Source: Strigamia acuminata (lineage: Eukaryota; Arthropoda; Chilopoda; Geophilomorpha; Linotaeniidae). From it: a stretch of DNA of 64,000 nt. Below, piece after piece: positions 56,020-64,000 of the stretch. Within the stretch, counting starts at the first letter, position 1; every line of letters begins with the position of its first letter. The translations under genes and the position numbers were made by a program. The stretch spans positions 15,792,517 to 15,856,516 of the forward strand of contig OX442318.1 of assembly GCA_949358305.1 (NCBI GenBank), given 5' to 3'. A model generated the notes under the pieces. The model worked only from the letters and a program-made list of their open reading frames with translations, was not told the origin of the DNA and searched no databases.

Positions 56020-57945
56020 TCACAGATCAAAGATGTGTCCACACAATTCAGTCAAACGTGGTCGGGCTAACCACTTGGTTAATAAATCGGCCACGTTCAG
56101 TCTTCCAGAAACGTGCCGGATGTCGAAGACCTTGCTTTCATACAGATCGCGTAAATAATGAAAGCGAACCTCGATGTGTTTGTTCGCTTTATTTTCTACG
56201 CGGTTCTTGCTATATTGTATCGCCGCTGTGCTATCAGCTAAGACACAGGGCTGCAAATTCCCAAAGTAGTCGAACATTACCGACATGTTGAAGAGCCTCT
56301 TAAGCCATATCAGTTCCCTGACGCCATCTACGATGGCCACAAACTCTGACTCCATCACGGATAACGTGGTCATCTTCTGCTTTCTACACGACCACGAGAC
56401 CGGAACACCGCCCAGGAAAACCACATGACCTCCGAAACTCCTTCGTTGGTCTACATCCGTAGCGTATGACGCATCGGTAAATACCGTTAGCAAAGCGCTT
56501 TTGCATCTCGAGAGATCAATACAATAATCCTCGGTACTTTTCAGGTACCTGAGTACCTGCAATAACATGTTAACATGTCTCTGAGAATGTCGCTCGTTGT
56601 ATTGGGAGAGCACGATGGTGGAAAATAGTATGTCTGGCCTGGTTCGCGACGCCAAGAACAGAAGACTACCAACCAGCGATCTATAGGGGAACACGGTGTC
56701 AAGTTGTTCATCCTTTTTCACCCCCATTATCATAGTACCTACAGCCCCAGGTAAATGAGCTTTATGCGACCCATCGATTTTGAAATGGTTGCATAATCTC
56801 TCGATATATTTGCGCTGATGCACCAAAATCTTGCCATTTACACGCGTAAATTCTATGCCTAGCAAATGGGTCACTGGCCCAAGGTTTACCATTTGAAAGT
56901 GTTCTGTAATCCAGGACAGGACATCTTTTTCAATCTTTTCGTTGCGTGAAAAGATGACTAAATCATCGACATACACGACTAAAACTACATCTCTGTCCAT
57001 ACAATAAACACAGTTAAACCCAGGGACCGGTTTGAATCCTATGTGCAACAGTCTGTCGTGCAACTTTTCGAACCACATACGGCCCGACTGGTGCAGGCCG
57101 TATAAAGCTTTGTAAAGCTTCCAGCACTTGCCGACATTCTGCGGCGTTTGAAACCCTTTTGGAATTCCCATGTATTGGACTTCGTCCAAGTCTCCATAGA
57201 GATATGCGGCTTTTATATCCGCATGTGTGTCTCTCCAGTTCATGAGGACAACCAACATGCAAAATAACACCAAGATAACAACAAAATTCACCACCGGTGA
57301 GAACACCTCGGTGAAATCTATGCCCGGTCGCTGTTTAAAACCTTGGGCGACCAGTCTCGCTCGATGACGTCTTATTTCCCCGGTATTATCTCTCTTGATC
57401 TTATAGATCCATTTGCTGCCTAGCAATTGTTGGTCTTTCTCACAATCAACTTCCTCATAGACTTTTCTTTCATTAAATATGTCAATTTCTTCTTGCATTG
57501 CGCCAACCCATTCGGACTTTCGTTCGCCTTTTATAGCCTCCTCGTAGGTGTTGGGCTCAAGCGCACAACAACCCGCAAAACCCGCAAATGGGTTCGGAAG
57601 TTCCACATTTTGAGTTTTCCCTGAGAAATCAAACAGATCTGCCTCAAACTCGTATCCGTTCTCTTGGCACCAATGCAATGCCTCAATTCTGCTGCGGAGC
57701 CTTTTCTTGTCTGGCGCTACATAATGCGCATAGGTTTGCCCAGCATCCCTTCCTGTTTGCCTAATATATGGTCTGATATCCCAATCATTCATATTCAATT
57801 TTAACAAAGGAACACCCCCAACCGCTACAGCCTCTTGACCCCCTCTTACGTTTGGAGAAGCTAACAGTGCTTCTTGGAAAACCTCTTCATCATCACTGAC
57901 TTCGTCAGTTGGTTCTCCAGGGCATTGTTGACATGGAAAAGTCAA
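56020..57945 (-). CDS. pol: E3 Copia reverse transcriptase and RNase H region of pol (open fragment, ~640 codons)
   Basis: C-terminal half of a Copia polyprotein. After an acidic linker (~1-140), the RVT_2-type reverse transcriptase spans about 160-400 (WIYKIKRDNTGEIRRHRARL; HADIKAAYLYGDLDE; YVDD near 325). RNase H spans about 485-615 (TDASYA, MESEFVA, ADSTAAI, KHIEVRFHYLRD). The stop at 56020 is just inside the polypurine tract, as usual for Copia. The frame starts at the inversion joint near 57925 without a natural ATG, because upstream integrase is flipped. Motifs are intact, but no ordinary Gag-Pol could be made from this copy. Confidence 0.9.
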   Translation of the reverse strand: MTFPCQQCPGEPTDEVSDDEEVFQEALLASPNVRGGQEAVAVGGVPLLKLNMNDWDIRPYIRQTGRDAGQTYAHYVAPDKKRLRSRIEALHWCQENGYEFEADLFDFSGKTQNVELPNPFAGFAGCCALEPNTYEEAIKGERKSEWVGAMQEEIDIFNERKVYEEVDCEKDQQLLGSKWIYKIKRDNTGEIRRHRARLVAQGFKQRPGIDFTEVFSPVVNFVVILVLFCMLVVLMNWRDTHADIKAAYLYGDLDEVQYMGIPKGFQTPQNVGKCWKLYKALYGLHQSGRMWFEKLHDRLLHIGFKPVPGFNCVYCMDRDVVLVVYVDDLVIFSRNEKIEKDVLSWITEHFQMVNLGPVTHLLGIEFTRVNGKILVHQRKYIERLCNHFKIDGSHKAHLPGAVGTMIMGVKKDEQLDTVFPYRSLVGSLLFLASRTRPDILFSTIVLSQYNERHSQRHVNMLLQVLRYLKSTEDYCIDLSRCKSALLTVFTDASYATDVDQRRSFGGHVVFLGGVPVSWSCRKQKMTTLSVMESEFVAIVDGVRELIWLKRLFNMSVMFDYFGNLQPCVLADSTAAIQYSKNRVENKANKHIEVRFHYLRDLYESKVFDIRHVSGRLNVADLLTKWLARPRLTELCGHIFDL

Positions 57946-58937
57946 CAGATATTTTTGGAGTGAAATTGTCTAATAAAGACATGGACCAGTGTGACGCGTG
58001 CATGAAAGCCAAGAAGACACGTGCTGGATTTCCTCCAATTGGACAAATTTTGACCAAAGGCATATTGGACCTTGTACATATGGATGTTTGGGGGGCAAGC
58101 CAAACTAAAACCCTTGGGGGTGGGAGTTATTTCCTACTTATAGTGGACGATTATTCACGCTTTATGTGGATATACATCATGAAAAAGAAAAGTGATGTAT
58201 TAGGGATTTTTAAGATTTGGCAAAGAGAGATTGAACGCTCCACATCTAAAAAGGTCAAAGCAATACGAACTGATAAAGGGGGCGAATTTGTATCCAAGGA
58301 ATGGGAAGATTATGCCCAACAAGAAGGAATTAAATGCGAGCGGACGAATGCCTATTCGCCCGAAATGAATTCTGTCGCAGAGCGGGCGAACCGCTTAATC
58401 TTAGAGGGGGTGAGAGCGATGTTAATTGAGTCTGAACTTCCCAAGAGATTGTGGGGAGAGTTAGCAGTAACCCTCGTTTATGTTAAGAACTTATACCCAC
58501 ATCCGAAATTGAACAATCGTTCCCCCTATAATGTATTTTATAACAAAAGGGCTTCAGTTAGGCATTTAAGATGCATTGGATCAAAATGTTATACACATAT
58601 CCCTGCCCAACAACGCCATAGCAAATTGGAACCAAGAGCTTGGGTTGGAGCCCTTGTAGGTTATTGTACTGACACAAAGGGATATCGCATATGGGACCCA
58701 ACACGTAATAAGATTTTTGGGTCAAAACACGTGACCGTTAACGAAAATGAATATTGGCACGAGAAGGGGAACCACATTCCGAAAAAGGGAAAGGAACAGA
58801 CACAAAGTTTTGAATACTTTAATGTGAGTGACTTGGGACTTGAGTCAGATGACGAAGCACCAACACCAGTGAGATTAGCACCTGTTCCAAAGCCAAACCA
58901 CCCTCTGCTACCACTGTTGGCCTTTAATCTTAAATAA
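57909..58937 (+). pseudogene. E3 Copia integrase fragment, inverted relative to its own RT
   Basis: Reads on the plus strand, opposite to RT. The N-terminal His pair of the zinc domain is missing; only CDACMKAKKTRAGFP remains. The catalytic core follows: first Asp in HMDVWGAS (~residue 59), second in RTDKGGEF, Glu in NSVAERANRL. An integrase C-terminal region then runs on to APVPKPN. The last ~12 codons read through the primer site into the LTR, so the stop at 58937 is foreign. There is no natural start; the first in-frame ATG is 57933. All three core catalytic residues are present, but this is a fragment. Confidence 0.85.
58903..58913 (-). other. E3 primer binding site, initiator tRNA-Met
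   Basis: Minus-strand TGGTAGCAGAG lies one base inside the 5' LTR end (58915). It is complementary to the 3' end of animal initiator tRNA-Met, the usual Copia primer. It fixes the true orientation of E3 as minus. Confidence 0.75.
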
Positions 58938-59046
58938 GGTGAGTTGAAGCAACTTTCAAGGTTTTGCATTACTAGCACAAATTGTGCCGCCATCTTTAAT
59001 GCAGTGGAAAATCATGTGCAATAAGCAATACACGGTTTGAGGTTAT
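58915..59046 (-). repeat. E3 5' LTR, part before E4
   Basis: Matches 55566-55697 without visible differences and ends GGTTAT at the E4 insertion site. It continues at 63850-64000. Confidence 0.9.
59042..59046. other. Target duplication GTTAT, left of E4
   Basis: GTTAT here and at 63845-63849; the uninterrupted LTR copy at 55693-55697 has it once. Confidence 0.92.
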
Positions 59047-59201
59047 TGTGTGATATGTTGTGTATTAATCACGCCAGATGGCGTTAATGTATTATAGTTT
59101 ATGTGTACCATTAAAAGGGGGCACTAGTTGTTGTTTTCTACACTGTAATGGCGTCCTCATGTTATTTCATCAGCCTCCAGATTTAAGCATCTAACAACAC
59201 A
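59047..59201 (+). repeat. E4 5' LTR (155 bp)
   Basis: TGTGTGATATGTTG to CTAACAACACA. AGATGGCG lies at 59076-59083. Confidence 0.93.
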
Positions 59202-59213
59202 TGGTGGCAGCGG
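59202..59213 (+). other. E4 primer binding site, tRNA-Leu
   Basis: TGGTGGCAGCGG directly follows the LTR and is complementary to the 3' end of a tRNA-Leu (CCGCTGCCA plus CCA). The match covers 12 bases, then diverges. Confidence 0.7.
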
Positions 59214-59616
59214 AAATCACACTGGAAATTGGTTGGAAATATCAACTGGGTGAAGATACGTCAATAAGGACGGTAGGCCATACAAAATTCAGACATTTGG
59301 GACCGAAAACGACGTGCGATCGTGAGCAACAAGTGCGACGTTGATGCGCGAGCTCGAGCACGCCGATTATTTGCCGAGTATTCTTCGAGATTCGTCTATT
59401 TTCGTCAATTTTCGACAATTTTCGTCTGTAGAAGCTGGCAAATGTGCCTTTTGTTTGAAGAAGACAAGGAATTGAGTCCTTACTCATCATTGAGCCCATA
59501 CTAAAGGACCAAGAGGAGAAGAAGGAAGTGAAAAAGGAATTTTAGCCTTACTCATCATTGAGCCCATACTAGAGGACCAAGAGGAGGAGAAGGAAGAGAA
59601 AAACATTCCACCAGTC
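59214..59616 (+). other. E4 leader with a ~68-bp tandem duplication
   Basis: TACTCATCATTGAGCCCATA at 59481 recurs at 59549, each followed by GGACCAAGAGGAG. It lies just before the ATG. No gene seen. Confidence 0.6.
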
Positions 59617-62600
59617 ATGGCAAAAGTGGAGCACAGCATTTGCAAACCACCAGATGAATTTGACTTCAAGAATGCTGCAGATTGGCCAAGATGGATTGCC
59701 AGATTTGAGTTGTTTCGCTCCATGGTGGATTTGGACACACAGCCAGGCAAAAAGCAAGTGGCTTCACTCCTTTACCACATGGGGGACACAGCAAATGACA
59801 TTTACACATCATTTAAATTGGCGGATCCAGACAAGCACGATTATGCAAAAGTGAAGGCAGCTTTTGAGGCAAAATTTGTTACGACAACAAATGTGATTTA
59901 TGAGCGAGCCATGTTCTACAACCGCCAGCAAAAGGACGGTGAAACAATGGACGAATACATAACGGCATTGCACACAGCGGCCAAGCACTGCAAATTTGAT
60001 GCATTGTACGACGAGTTTATCCGCGATAAGATCGTGAATGGCATCCGGGACAAGGCGATGGCAAAGAAGCTTCAGCTTCAAAGCAACTTAACACTGGCGA
60101 AGGCAATCGAGATGACGAAACAGTCTGAACAGGTCAATTCGCAGTCGAAAACATTGCTGGAAGCGTCATCGACCAATAAGTCCGTGGATCGAGTTGACTC
60201 CAAGAAGGTGCAACGATCCAACTTCTGGAAAAGGAAGACAGAACGGCCAGATGACAGCGGGAAATCGAGCAAACCGGACGGCGGTCCCAAGACACAGCCG
60301 AAAAATGCATCGAAAAACTCGAGTAATTGCGGCAGATGTGGCGGCGGATTCCATCCGATGAAGGATTGCCCAGCAACAAGGCTGACATGTCACAAATGCA
60401 ATCGCAAAGGTCATTATGCGAGGGTTTGTCGAAGTGCAGCGGTTCAAGGGGTTGATGAAGCGACGGATGCTTACATCGAATCAGTCAATGGAGTTGCCAG
60501 TCGACAGGGAAGATGGCATGTGTCGGTCGAGATCAGGAACGCAAGAATCACATTCAAGGCAGATTCCGGCGCCGAAACGACATGTATTCCCGAGGAAGTC
60601 TACATGGACTATTTTTCCGATAGAAAATTACGGAAACCCGAGCTGAACTTGCACAATGCGACCAAAGGAAAAATGGAAACATTAGGAATGTTATGGGAGA
60701 AAATCGAGTACCGGGGACGGTCGAAATTAACGGCAATTTATGTCGTTCGAGGTTTGATGCAGCCATTACTAGATGGCGATACCTGCGAAGAGTTGGACAT
60801 CATCAGACGTTGCGGAGTTGATGCGGTGAAAACGGAGAAGACACCAAAGATGTCATTCGATCCGAAGACGGCTTACCCGAAGCTATTCAGCGGTTTGGGG
60901 CGCGTCGAAATACCGTACAAAATACGACTGAAACCTGATGCAAGTCCATATGCGTTAATGACACCTCGAAGAGTTCCGATTCCTCTACTAAACGAGATAA
61001 AAGCAAACCTCGACAAGATGGTATTATTGGGAGTAATAGAACGGGTAGAAGAACCAACAGATTGGTGTTCTGGGCTGGTTTTGGCACCGAAGCCCGACGG
61101 ATCGATTCGCATGTGCGTGGATTATGTGAGGCTTAATCGCTACGTGATGCGAGAAACACATCCGATGCCCGTTACTGAGAACGTGTTGGGTCGACTAGGA
61201 AAAGCGAAGTATTTTTCAAAGCTCGATGCCAATCATGGCTTTTGGCAGTGTCAGTTGGATGCCGAATCACGGCTGTTGACAACATTCATCACTCCATTTG
61301 GCCGGTACATGTTCAAAAGGCTTCCTTTCGGCATAAACGCAGCACCTGAATTCTTTCAGAAAAGGATGAGCGAAATCCTTGAAGGATTGGAAGGCAAGCA
61401 AGTCAACGTTGATGACATATTGGTTTATGGCGACACCATCGAGGAACACGATAGACGTTTACGTGCGGTTCTCCAACGCTTACTAGAAGCGGGAATAACG
61501 TTGAACGTAGCGAAATGCGAGTTCGGGAAAACCAAGATAAAATTCCTGGGACACATCATTGATCAAGCCGGAGTTCATGTCGATGACGACCGGATTGTTG
61601 CCATTAGAAAAATGGGCAAACCCGAAAATGTGTCGGAATTACGAAGTCTACTGGGTTCAGTCAATTACCTGGGTAGATTCATCCCGAATTTGGCGACAAA
61701 AGCACACCCGTTGAATGAACTATTGGGCGGCAAGAATGAATTCCGATGGGGGACGCAGCAAGAAGCAGCGTTTGACGCCATTAAAGAGGAATTATCAAAG
61801 GCCCCAACATTAGCGTGGTTCGATCCTACGAGAGAGACAGTGATCACAGCAGATGCGTCTTCGTACGGAGTCGGTGCAGTGCTTAAACAAAAGCAAAAAG
61901 ACGGCAAATTCAGGCCGATTGCCTACGCGAGTAAAACCTTAACGAAATGTCAGAAGAATTGGGCACAGATAGAGAAAGAGGGATATGCTCTCGTATGGGC
62001 ATGTGAGAGGTTCAAGAACTTCATCATTGGAATTCCCGTCTGTCTGGAAACTGACCACAAGCCGTTAGTACCCATCTTGATGACGAAGGAGCTTGACGAG
62101 ATCACTCCGAAATTGCAACGGATGCGACTTCGACTTCAGCGATACTGCTACACGGTCAAGCACATTCCAGGCAAGGAGTTGGGCGCGGCTGATGTTTTGT
62201 CAAGGCGTCCATTGCCGGACACTGAAGAAGATGGCGACATTGAGCAACGACTCGAGGGTTGTGTGACTGCATATGTGCAGCTGATCACCAAGCATCTTCA
62301 AGCAACTGACCAACGCTTGGGTGAAATCATAGAGGTCCAGAATAGGGATCCGATTTGCATCAAGCTTCGGAAGTTCAGTCAACATGGATGGCCAGTCAAA
62401 GATCAATTACCACAAGGGTTAGGGGATTTTTGGCAATACCGAGATGAGATAGCCATAGAAGAAGGCCTACTCATGAAAGGGTCAAGGATTGTGATCCCAG
62501 CGGAATTACGTGAATTCATATTGGACAAGATCCACACGGGACACTTAGGAATCACAAAATGTCGAGCCAGGGCAAGGTCTGCGGTTTGGTGGCCAGGGAT

Positions 62601-63636
62601 TTCGAGGGACGTTGAAAAACACATTTCCACGTGTACGGAATGCATCAAAGAGTCCACAAATCCTCACGAACCACTCATGCCAGCGGAATTCCCGAAACGG
62701 CCATGGCAAAAAGTTGGCATGGATCTTTTCTATTTGGATCGTCAGTGGTATTTGCTCGTTGAAGATTACTACTCGCGGTATCCAGAAGTCAAGACGCTGA
62801 CATCGCTCAAGGAAAGCGAAGTGATTCTATTCCTAAAATCTATATTTTCGCGACATGGTACACCACAAGAGGTGGTCAGCGATAATGGAACGCAATTTGG
62901 AACTCTATTAAAATCGGAGTTTTCCATATTCGCGGCGGACTGGAAATTTATCCACACTACATCGAGTCCGAAATATCCTCAGAGTAACGGGTTCGCAGAA
63001 GCCGGGGTCAAAGTCATCAAGCGGATTTTGAAGAAATCTAGCGACAGCTTTAAAGCACTTCAAAGCTATCGTGCGACTCCACTGGCAAACGGATTCTCAC
63101 CCGCGGAGCTGCTGATGGGGCGGAAAATCAGGACCGAAGTTCCGATCGCCGCAACCCAATTGATGCCTAAGACTCCAGATGCGAAACTTCTTCGGGGGAA
63201 GGAGGAGAAGAGAATAGCAGACCAAAAGAGGAATTTCGATAAGCGACATCGAGCGAGGGATCTTCCAGATCTACAACCAGGCGAGAAGGTTTGGATCATC
63301 GATTTGAGGCGATCGGGCGTCATCGAGAAGAAGGCGGGACGACCGCGCTCATACATTGTTAACACCGATAAGCGAACGGTGCAACGCAATCGATTCCACC
63401 TCATCCCACTGAAGGACGATTCGGACAAGCCGGACGACATCGATCCAGGGGACAGCCAAGCAGATGAGTCCAGTGAGGTCGAGGAACCACCAATGGGACA
63501 ACAGGCTCCAGCGACAGCCGAGATTCCGGTTCCAGTTCGACAATCACCAGAGACGATGCGAACATCTCCAAGACCAATGGTTACGAGGAGCGGAAGAGCG
63601 GTCAACAAGCCAAGTCGGCTCATTGAAGAATGCTAA
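59617..63636 (+). CDS. gag-pol: E4 Gag-Pol polyprotein (1339 aa)
   Basis: Capsid and replication enzymes in one frame, with no frameshift. Gag occupies ~1-230; two zinc knuckles follow (CGRCGGGFHPMKDC from 238; CHKCNRKGHYARVC from 258). The aspartic protease has DSGA at 316. The reverse transcriptase has LPFGINAAPEFFQKRM and its catalytic pair D599-D600; RNase H has TADAS with D746. The integrase zinc domain has H973 and H976 with a CTEC pair, and the core has D1036, D1089 (SDNG) and a Glu near 1128 (SNGFAEAG). Oddity: the RT box reads NVDD instead of YxDD, one base (TAC to AAC at 61405) from the usual Tyr. That residue helps place the incoming nucleotide, so this copy may be impaired. The ATG at 59617 is the first in frame. 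The protein ends in a Ser/Pro/Arg tail. Confidence 0.95.
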   Translation: MAKVEHSICKPPDEFDFKNAADWPRWIARFELFRSMVDLDTQPGKKQVASLLYHMGDTANDIYTSFKLADPDKHDYAKVKAAFEAKFVTTTNVIYERAMFYNRQQKDGETMDEYITALHTAAKHCKFDALYDEFIRDKIVNGIRDKAMAKKLQLQSNLTLAKAIEMTKQSEQVNSQSKTLLEASSTNKSVDRVDSKKVQRSNFWKRKTERPDDSGKSSKPDGGPKTQPKNASKNSSNCGRCGGGFHPMKDCPATRLTCHKCNRKGHYARVCRSAAVQGVDEATDAYIESVNGVASRQGRWHVSVEIRNARITFKADSGAETTCIPEEVYMDYFSDRKLRKPELNLHNATKGKMETLGMLWEKIEYRGRSKLTAIYVVRGLMQPLLDGDTCEELDIIRRCGVDAVKTEKTPKMSFDPKTAYPKLFSGLGRVEIPYKIRLKPDASPYALMTPRRVPIPLLNEIKANLDKMVLLGVIERVEEPTDWCSGLVLAPKPDGSIRMCVDYVRLNRYVMRETHPMPVTENVLGRLGKAKYFSKLDANHGFWQCQLDAESRLLTTFITPFGRYMFKRLPFGINAAPEFFQKRMSEILEGLEGKQVNVDDILVYGDTIEEHDRRLRAVLQRLLEAGITLNVAKCEFGKTKIKFLGHIIDQAGVHVDDDRIVAIRKMGKPENVSELRSLLGSVNYLGRFIPNLATKAHPLNELLGGKNEFRWGTQQEAAFDAIKEELSKAPTLAWFDPTRETVITADASSYGVGAVLKQKQKDGKFRPIAYASKTLTKCQKNWAQIEKEGYALVWACERFKNFIIGIPVCLETDHKPLVPILMTKELDEITPKLQRMRLRLQRYCYTVKHIPGKELGAADVLSRRPLPDTEEDGDIEQRLEGCVTAYVQLITKHLQATDQRLGEIIEVQNRDPICIKLRKFSQHGWPVKDQLPQGLGDFWQYRDEIAIEEGLLMKGSRIVIPAELREFILDKIHTGHLGITKCRARARSAVWWPGISRDVEKHISTCTECIKESTNPHEPLMPAEFPKRPWQKVGMDLFYLDRQWYLLVEDYYSRYPEVKTLTSLKESEVILFLKSIFSRHGTPQEVVSDNGTQFGTLLKSEFSIFAADWKFIHTTSSPKYPQSNGFAEAGVKVIKRILKKSSDSFKALQSYRATPLANGFSPAELLMGRKIRTEVPIAATQLMPKTPDAKLLRGKEEKRIADQKRNFDKRHRARDLPDLQPGEKVWIIDLRRSGVIEKKAGRPRSYIVNTDKRTVQRNRFHLIPLKDDSDKPDDIDPGDSQADESSEVEEPPMGQQAPATAEIPVPVRQSPETMRTSPRPMVTRSGRAVNKPSRLIEEC

Positions 63637-63689
63637 GAAGTCTTTTCGTTTGTTTCGTTCCAATTATAACTTTGTAACTGGGAGGGGGA
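63637..63689 (+). other. E4 3' UTR and polypurine tract
   Basis: GGGAGGGGGATG ends directly before the 3' LTR at 63690. Confidence 0.8.
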
Positions 63690-63844
63690 TGTGTGATATG
63701 TTGTGTATTAATCACGCCAGATGGCGTTAATGTATTATAGTTTATGTGTACCATTAAAAAGGGGCACTAGTTGTTGTTTTCTACACTGTAATGGCGTCCT
63801 CATGTTATTTCATCAGCCTCCAGATTTAAGCATCTAACAACACA
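63690..63844 (+). repeat. E4 3' LTR (155 bp)
   Basis: Identical to the 5' LTR except for one base near 63758. Followed by the GTTAT duplication at 63845-63849. Confidence 0.93.
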
Positions 63845-63849
63845 GTTAT

Positions 63850-64000
63850 TTGACCTCACAAACTATAAGAAGGACAAATCAACAACTTAAAACAGAACAA
63901 GTTCTTAATACAAAATGCTCATAAGAGCAGACGACAATTAGACAAATCATTATATAAAGGTAAATCAGTTGTGGTAACGAAACACGCATTAGATAAAAAG
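63850..64000 (-). repeat. E3 5' LTR, continuation after E4, cut by the window edge
   Basis: Matches 55698-55848. About 149 bp of the LTR should follow beyond 64000. Confidence 0.9.

Larger units (their letters stand above)
59047..63844 (+). mobile_element. E4: Mag-like Ty3/Gypsy element, 4798 bp, single gag-pol frame
   Basis: 155-bp LTRs at both ends, 5-bp GTTAT duplication, a tRNA-Leu-type primer site, one long ORF and a polypurine tract. Short LTRs, one fused gag-pol frame and two zinc knuckles fit the Mag lineage of Gypsy elements; this placement is by motif, not by tree. The LTRs differ at one base (AAAAGGGGG against AAAAAGGGG), so it is young. The RT box has an unusual residue (see the ORF). 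Confidence 0.93.
55566..64000 (-). mobile_element. E3: rearranged Ty1/Copia element on the minus strand
   Basis: Two LTRs in the same orientation (55566-55997; 58915 onward, split by E4) enclose ~2.9 kb. On the minus strand the order is 5' LTR, a tRNA-iMet-type primer site at 58913-58903, a block carrying integrase in the opposite orientation, then RT and RNase H in the correct orientation, a polypurine tract near 56010-55998, and the 3' LTR. Gag, protease and the integrase N-terminus are missing. LTR stretches visible in both copies (~280 bp) look identical, so the defective copy was formed at or before a recent insertion. It runs off the right edge. Confidence 0.85.

Noticed and set aside
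55965-56291. 108-aa plus-strand frame over the E3 LTR/RNase H border
   Set aside because: Lies antisense to the RNase H coding region and spans the LTR boundary.

Overview
The window is eukaryotic repeat DNA and holds no host gene that I can recognise with confidence. It is a stack of transposable elements nested inside one another, starting in a satellite array. Metazoan origin, most likely an arthropod, is my inference from the element families (Ty3/Gypsy elements with a tRNA-Gln primer site, a Mag-like Gypsy, an animal-type Copia and a hAT MITE). The species cannot be read from the sequence.

Layout. (1) 1-1924: tandem satellite with a ~140-bp monomer. (2) From 1925: a large Ty3/Gypsy element, here called E1. 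It has a 2304-bp 5' LTR, a tRNA-Gln primer site, gag, a pol read by -1 frameshifting, and an unusual third ORF with a splice acceptor directly before its ATG. (3) 14617-44247: a 29.6-kb insertion in the 3' untranslated part of E1. It is a composite of two nearly identical ~13.5-kb foldback-type units (A and B), separated by a 2.6-kb middle piece with a third hairpin core and an exon-like fragment. It has no recognisable transposase. (4) 44752-44817: start of the E1 3' LTR, broken by E2 (44818-54529). E2 is a gag-only, LTR-gag-LTR-gag-LTR tandem element with a 4-bp target duplication. (5) 54530-55565: the E1 3' LTR resumes and is broken again by E3. (6) 55566 to beyond the window: E3, a Copia element on the minus strand. 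Its integrase block is inverted and its gag and protease are missing. (7) 59047-63844: E4, a short Mag-like Gypsy element with one gag-pol frame, inserted in the E3 5' LTR with a 5-bp target duplication.

Relative ages follow from the nesting: satellite, then E1, then the composite, E2 and E3 in E1, then E4 in E3. The E1 LTRs differ by roughly 1-2% by eye. The E2 repeats look almost identical, the visible parts of the E3 LTRs look identical, and the E4 LTRs differ at one site in 155.

How the parts could work together. E1 could supply Gag-Pol, and E2, whose Gag is related and which shares the tRNA-Gln primer site and LTR ends, looks like a parasite of E1-like elements. The most unusual items are the spliced, GC-rich, zinc-binding third ORF of E1; the composite with its 56-bp palindromic arrays around a spacer found in both orientations; the tandem gag-only element; and the Copia element with an inverted integrase block. 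Units A and B are near-identical over ~9 kb, so long-read confirmation of the assembly matters before mechanisms are built on them.
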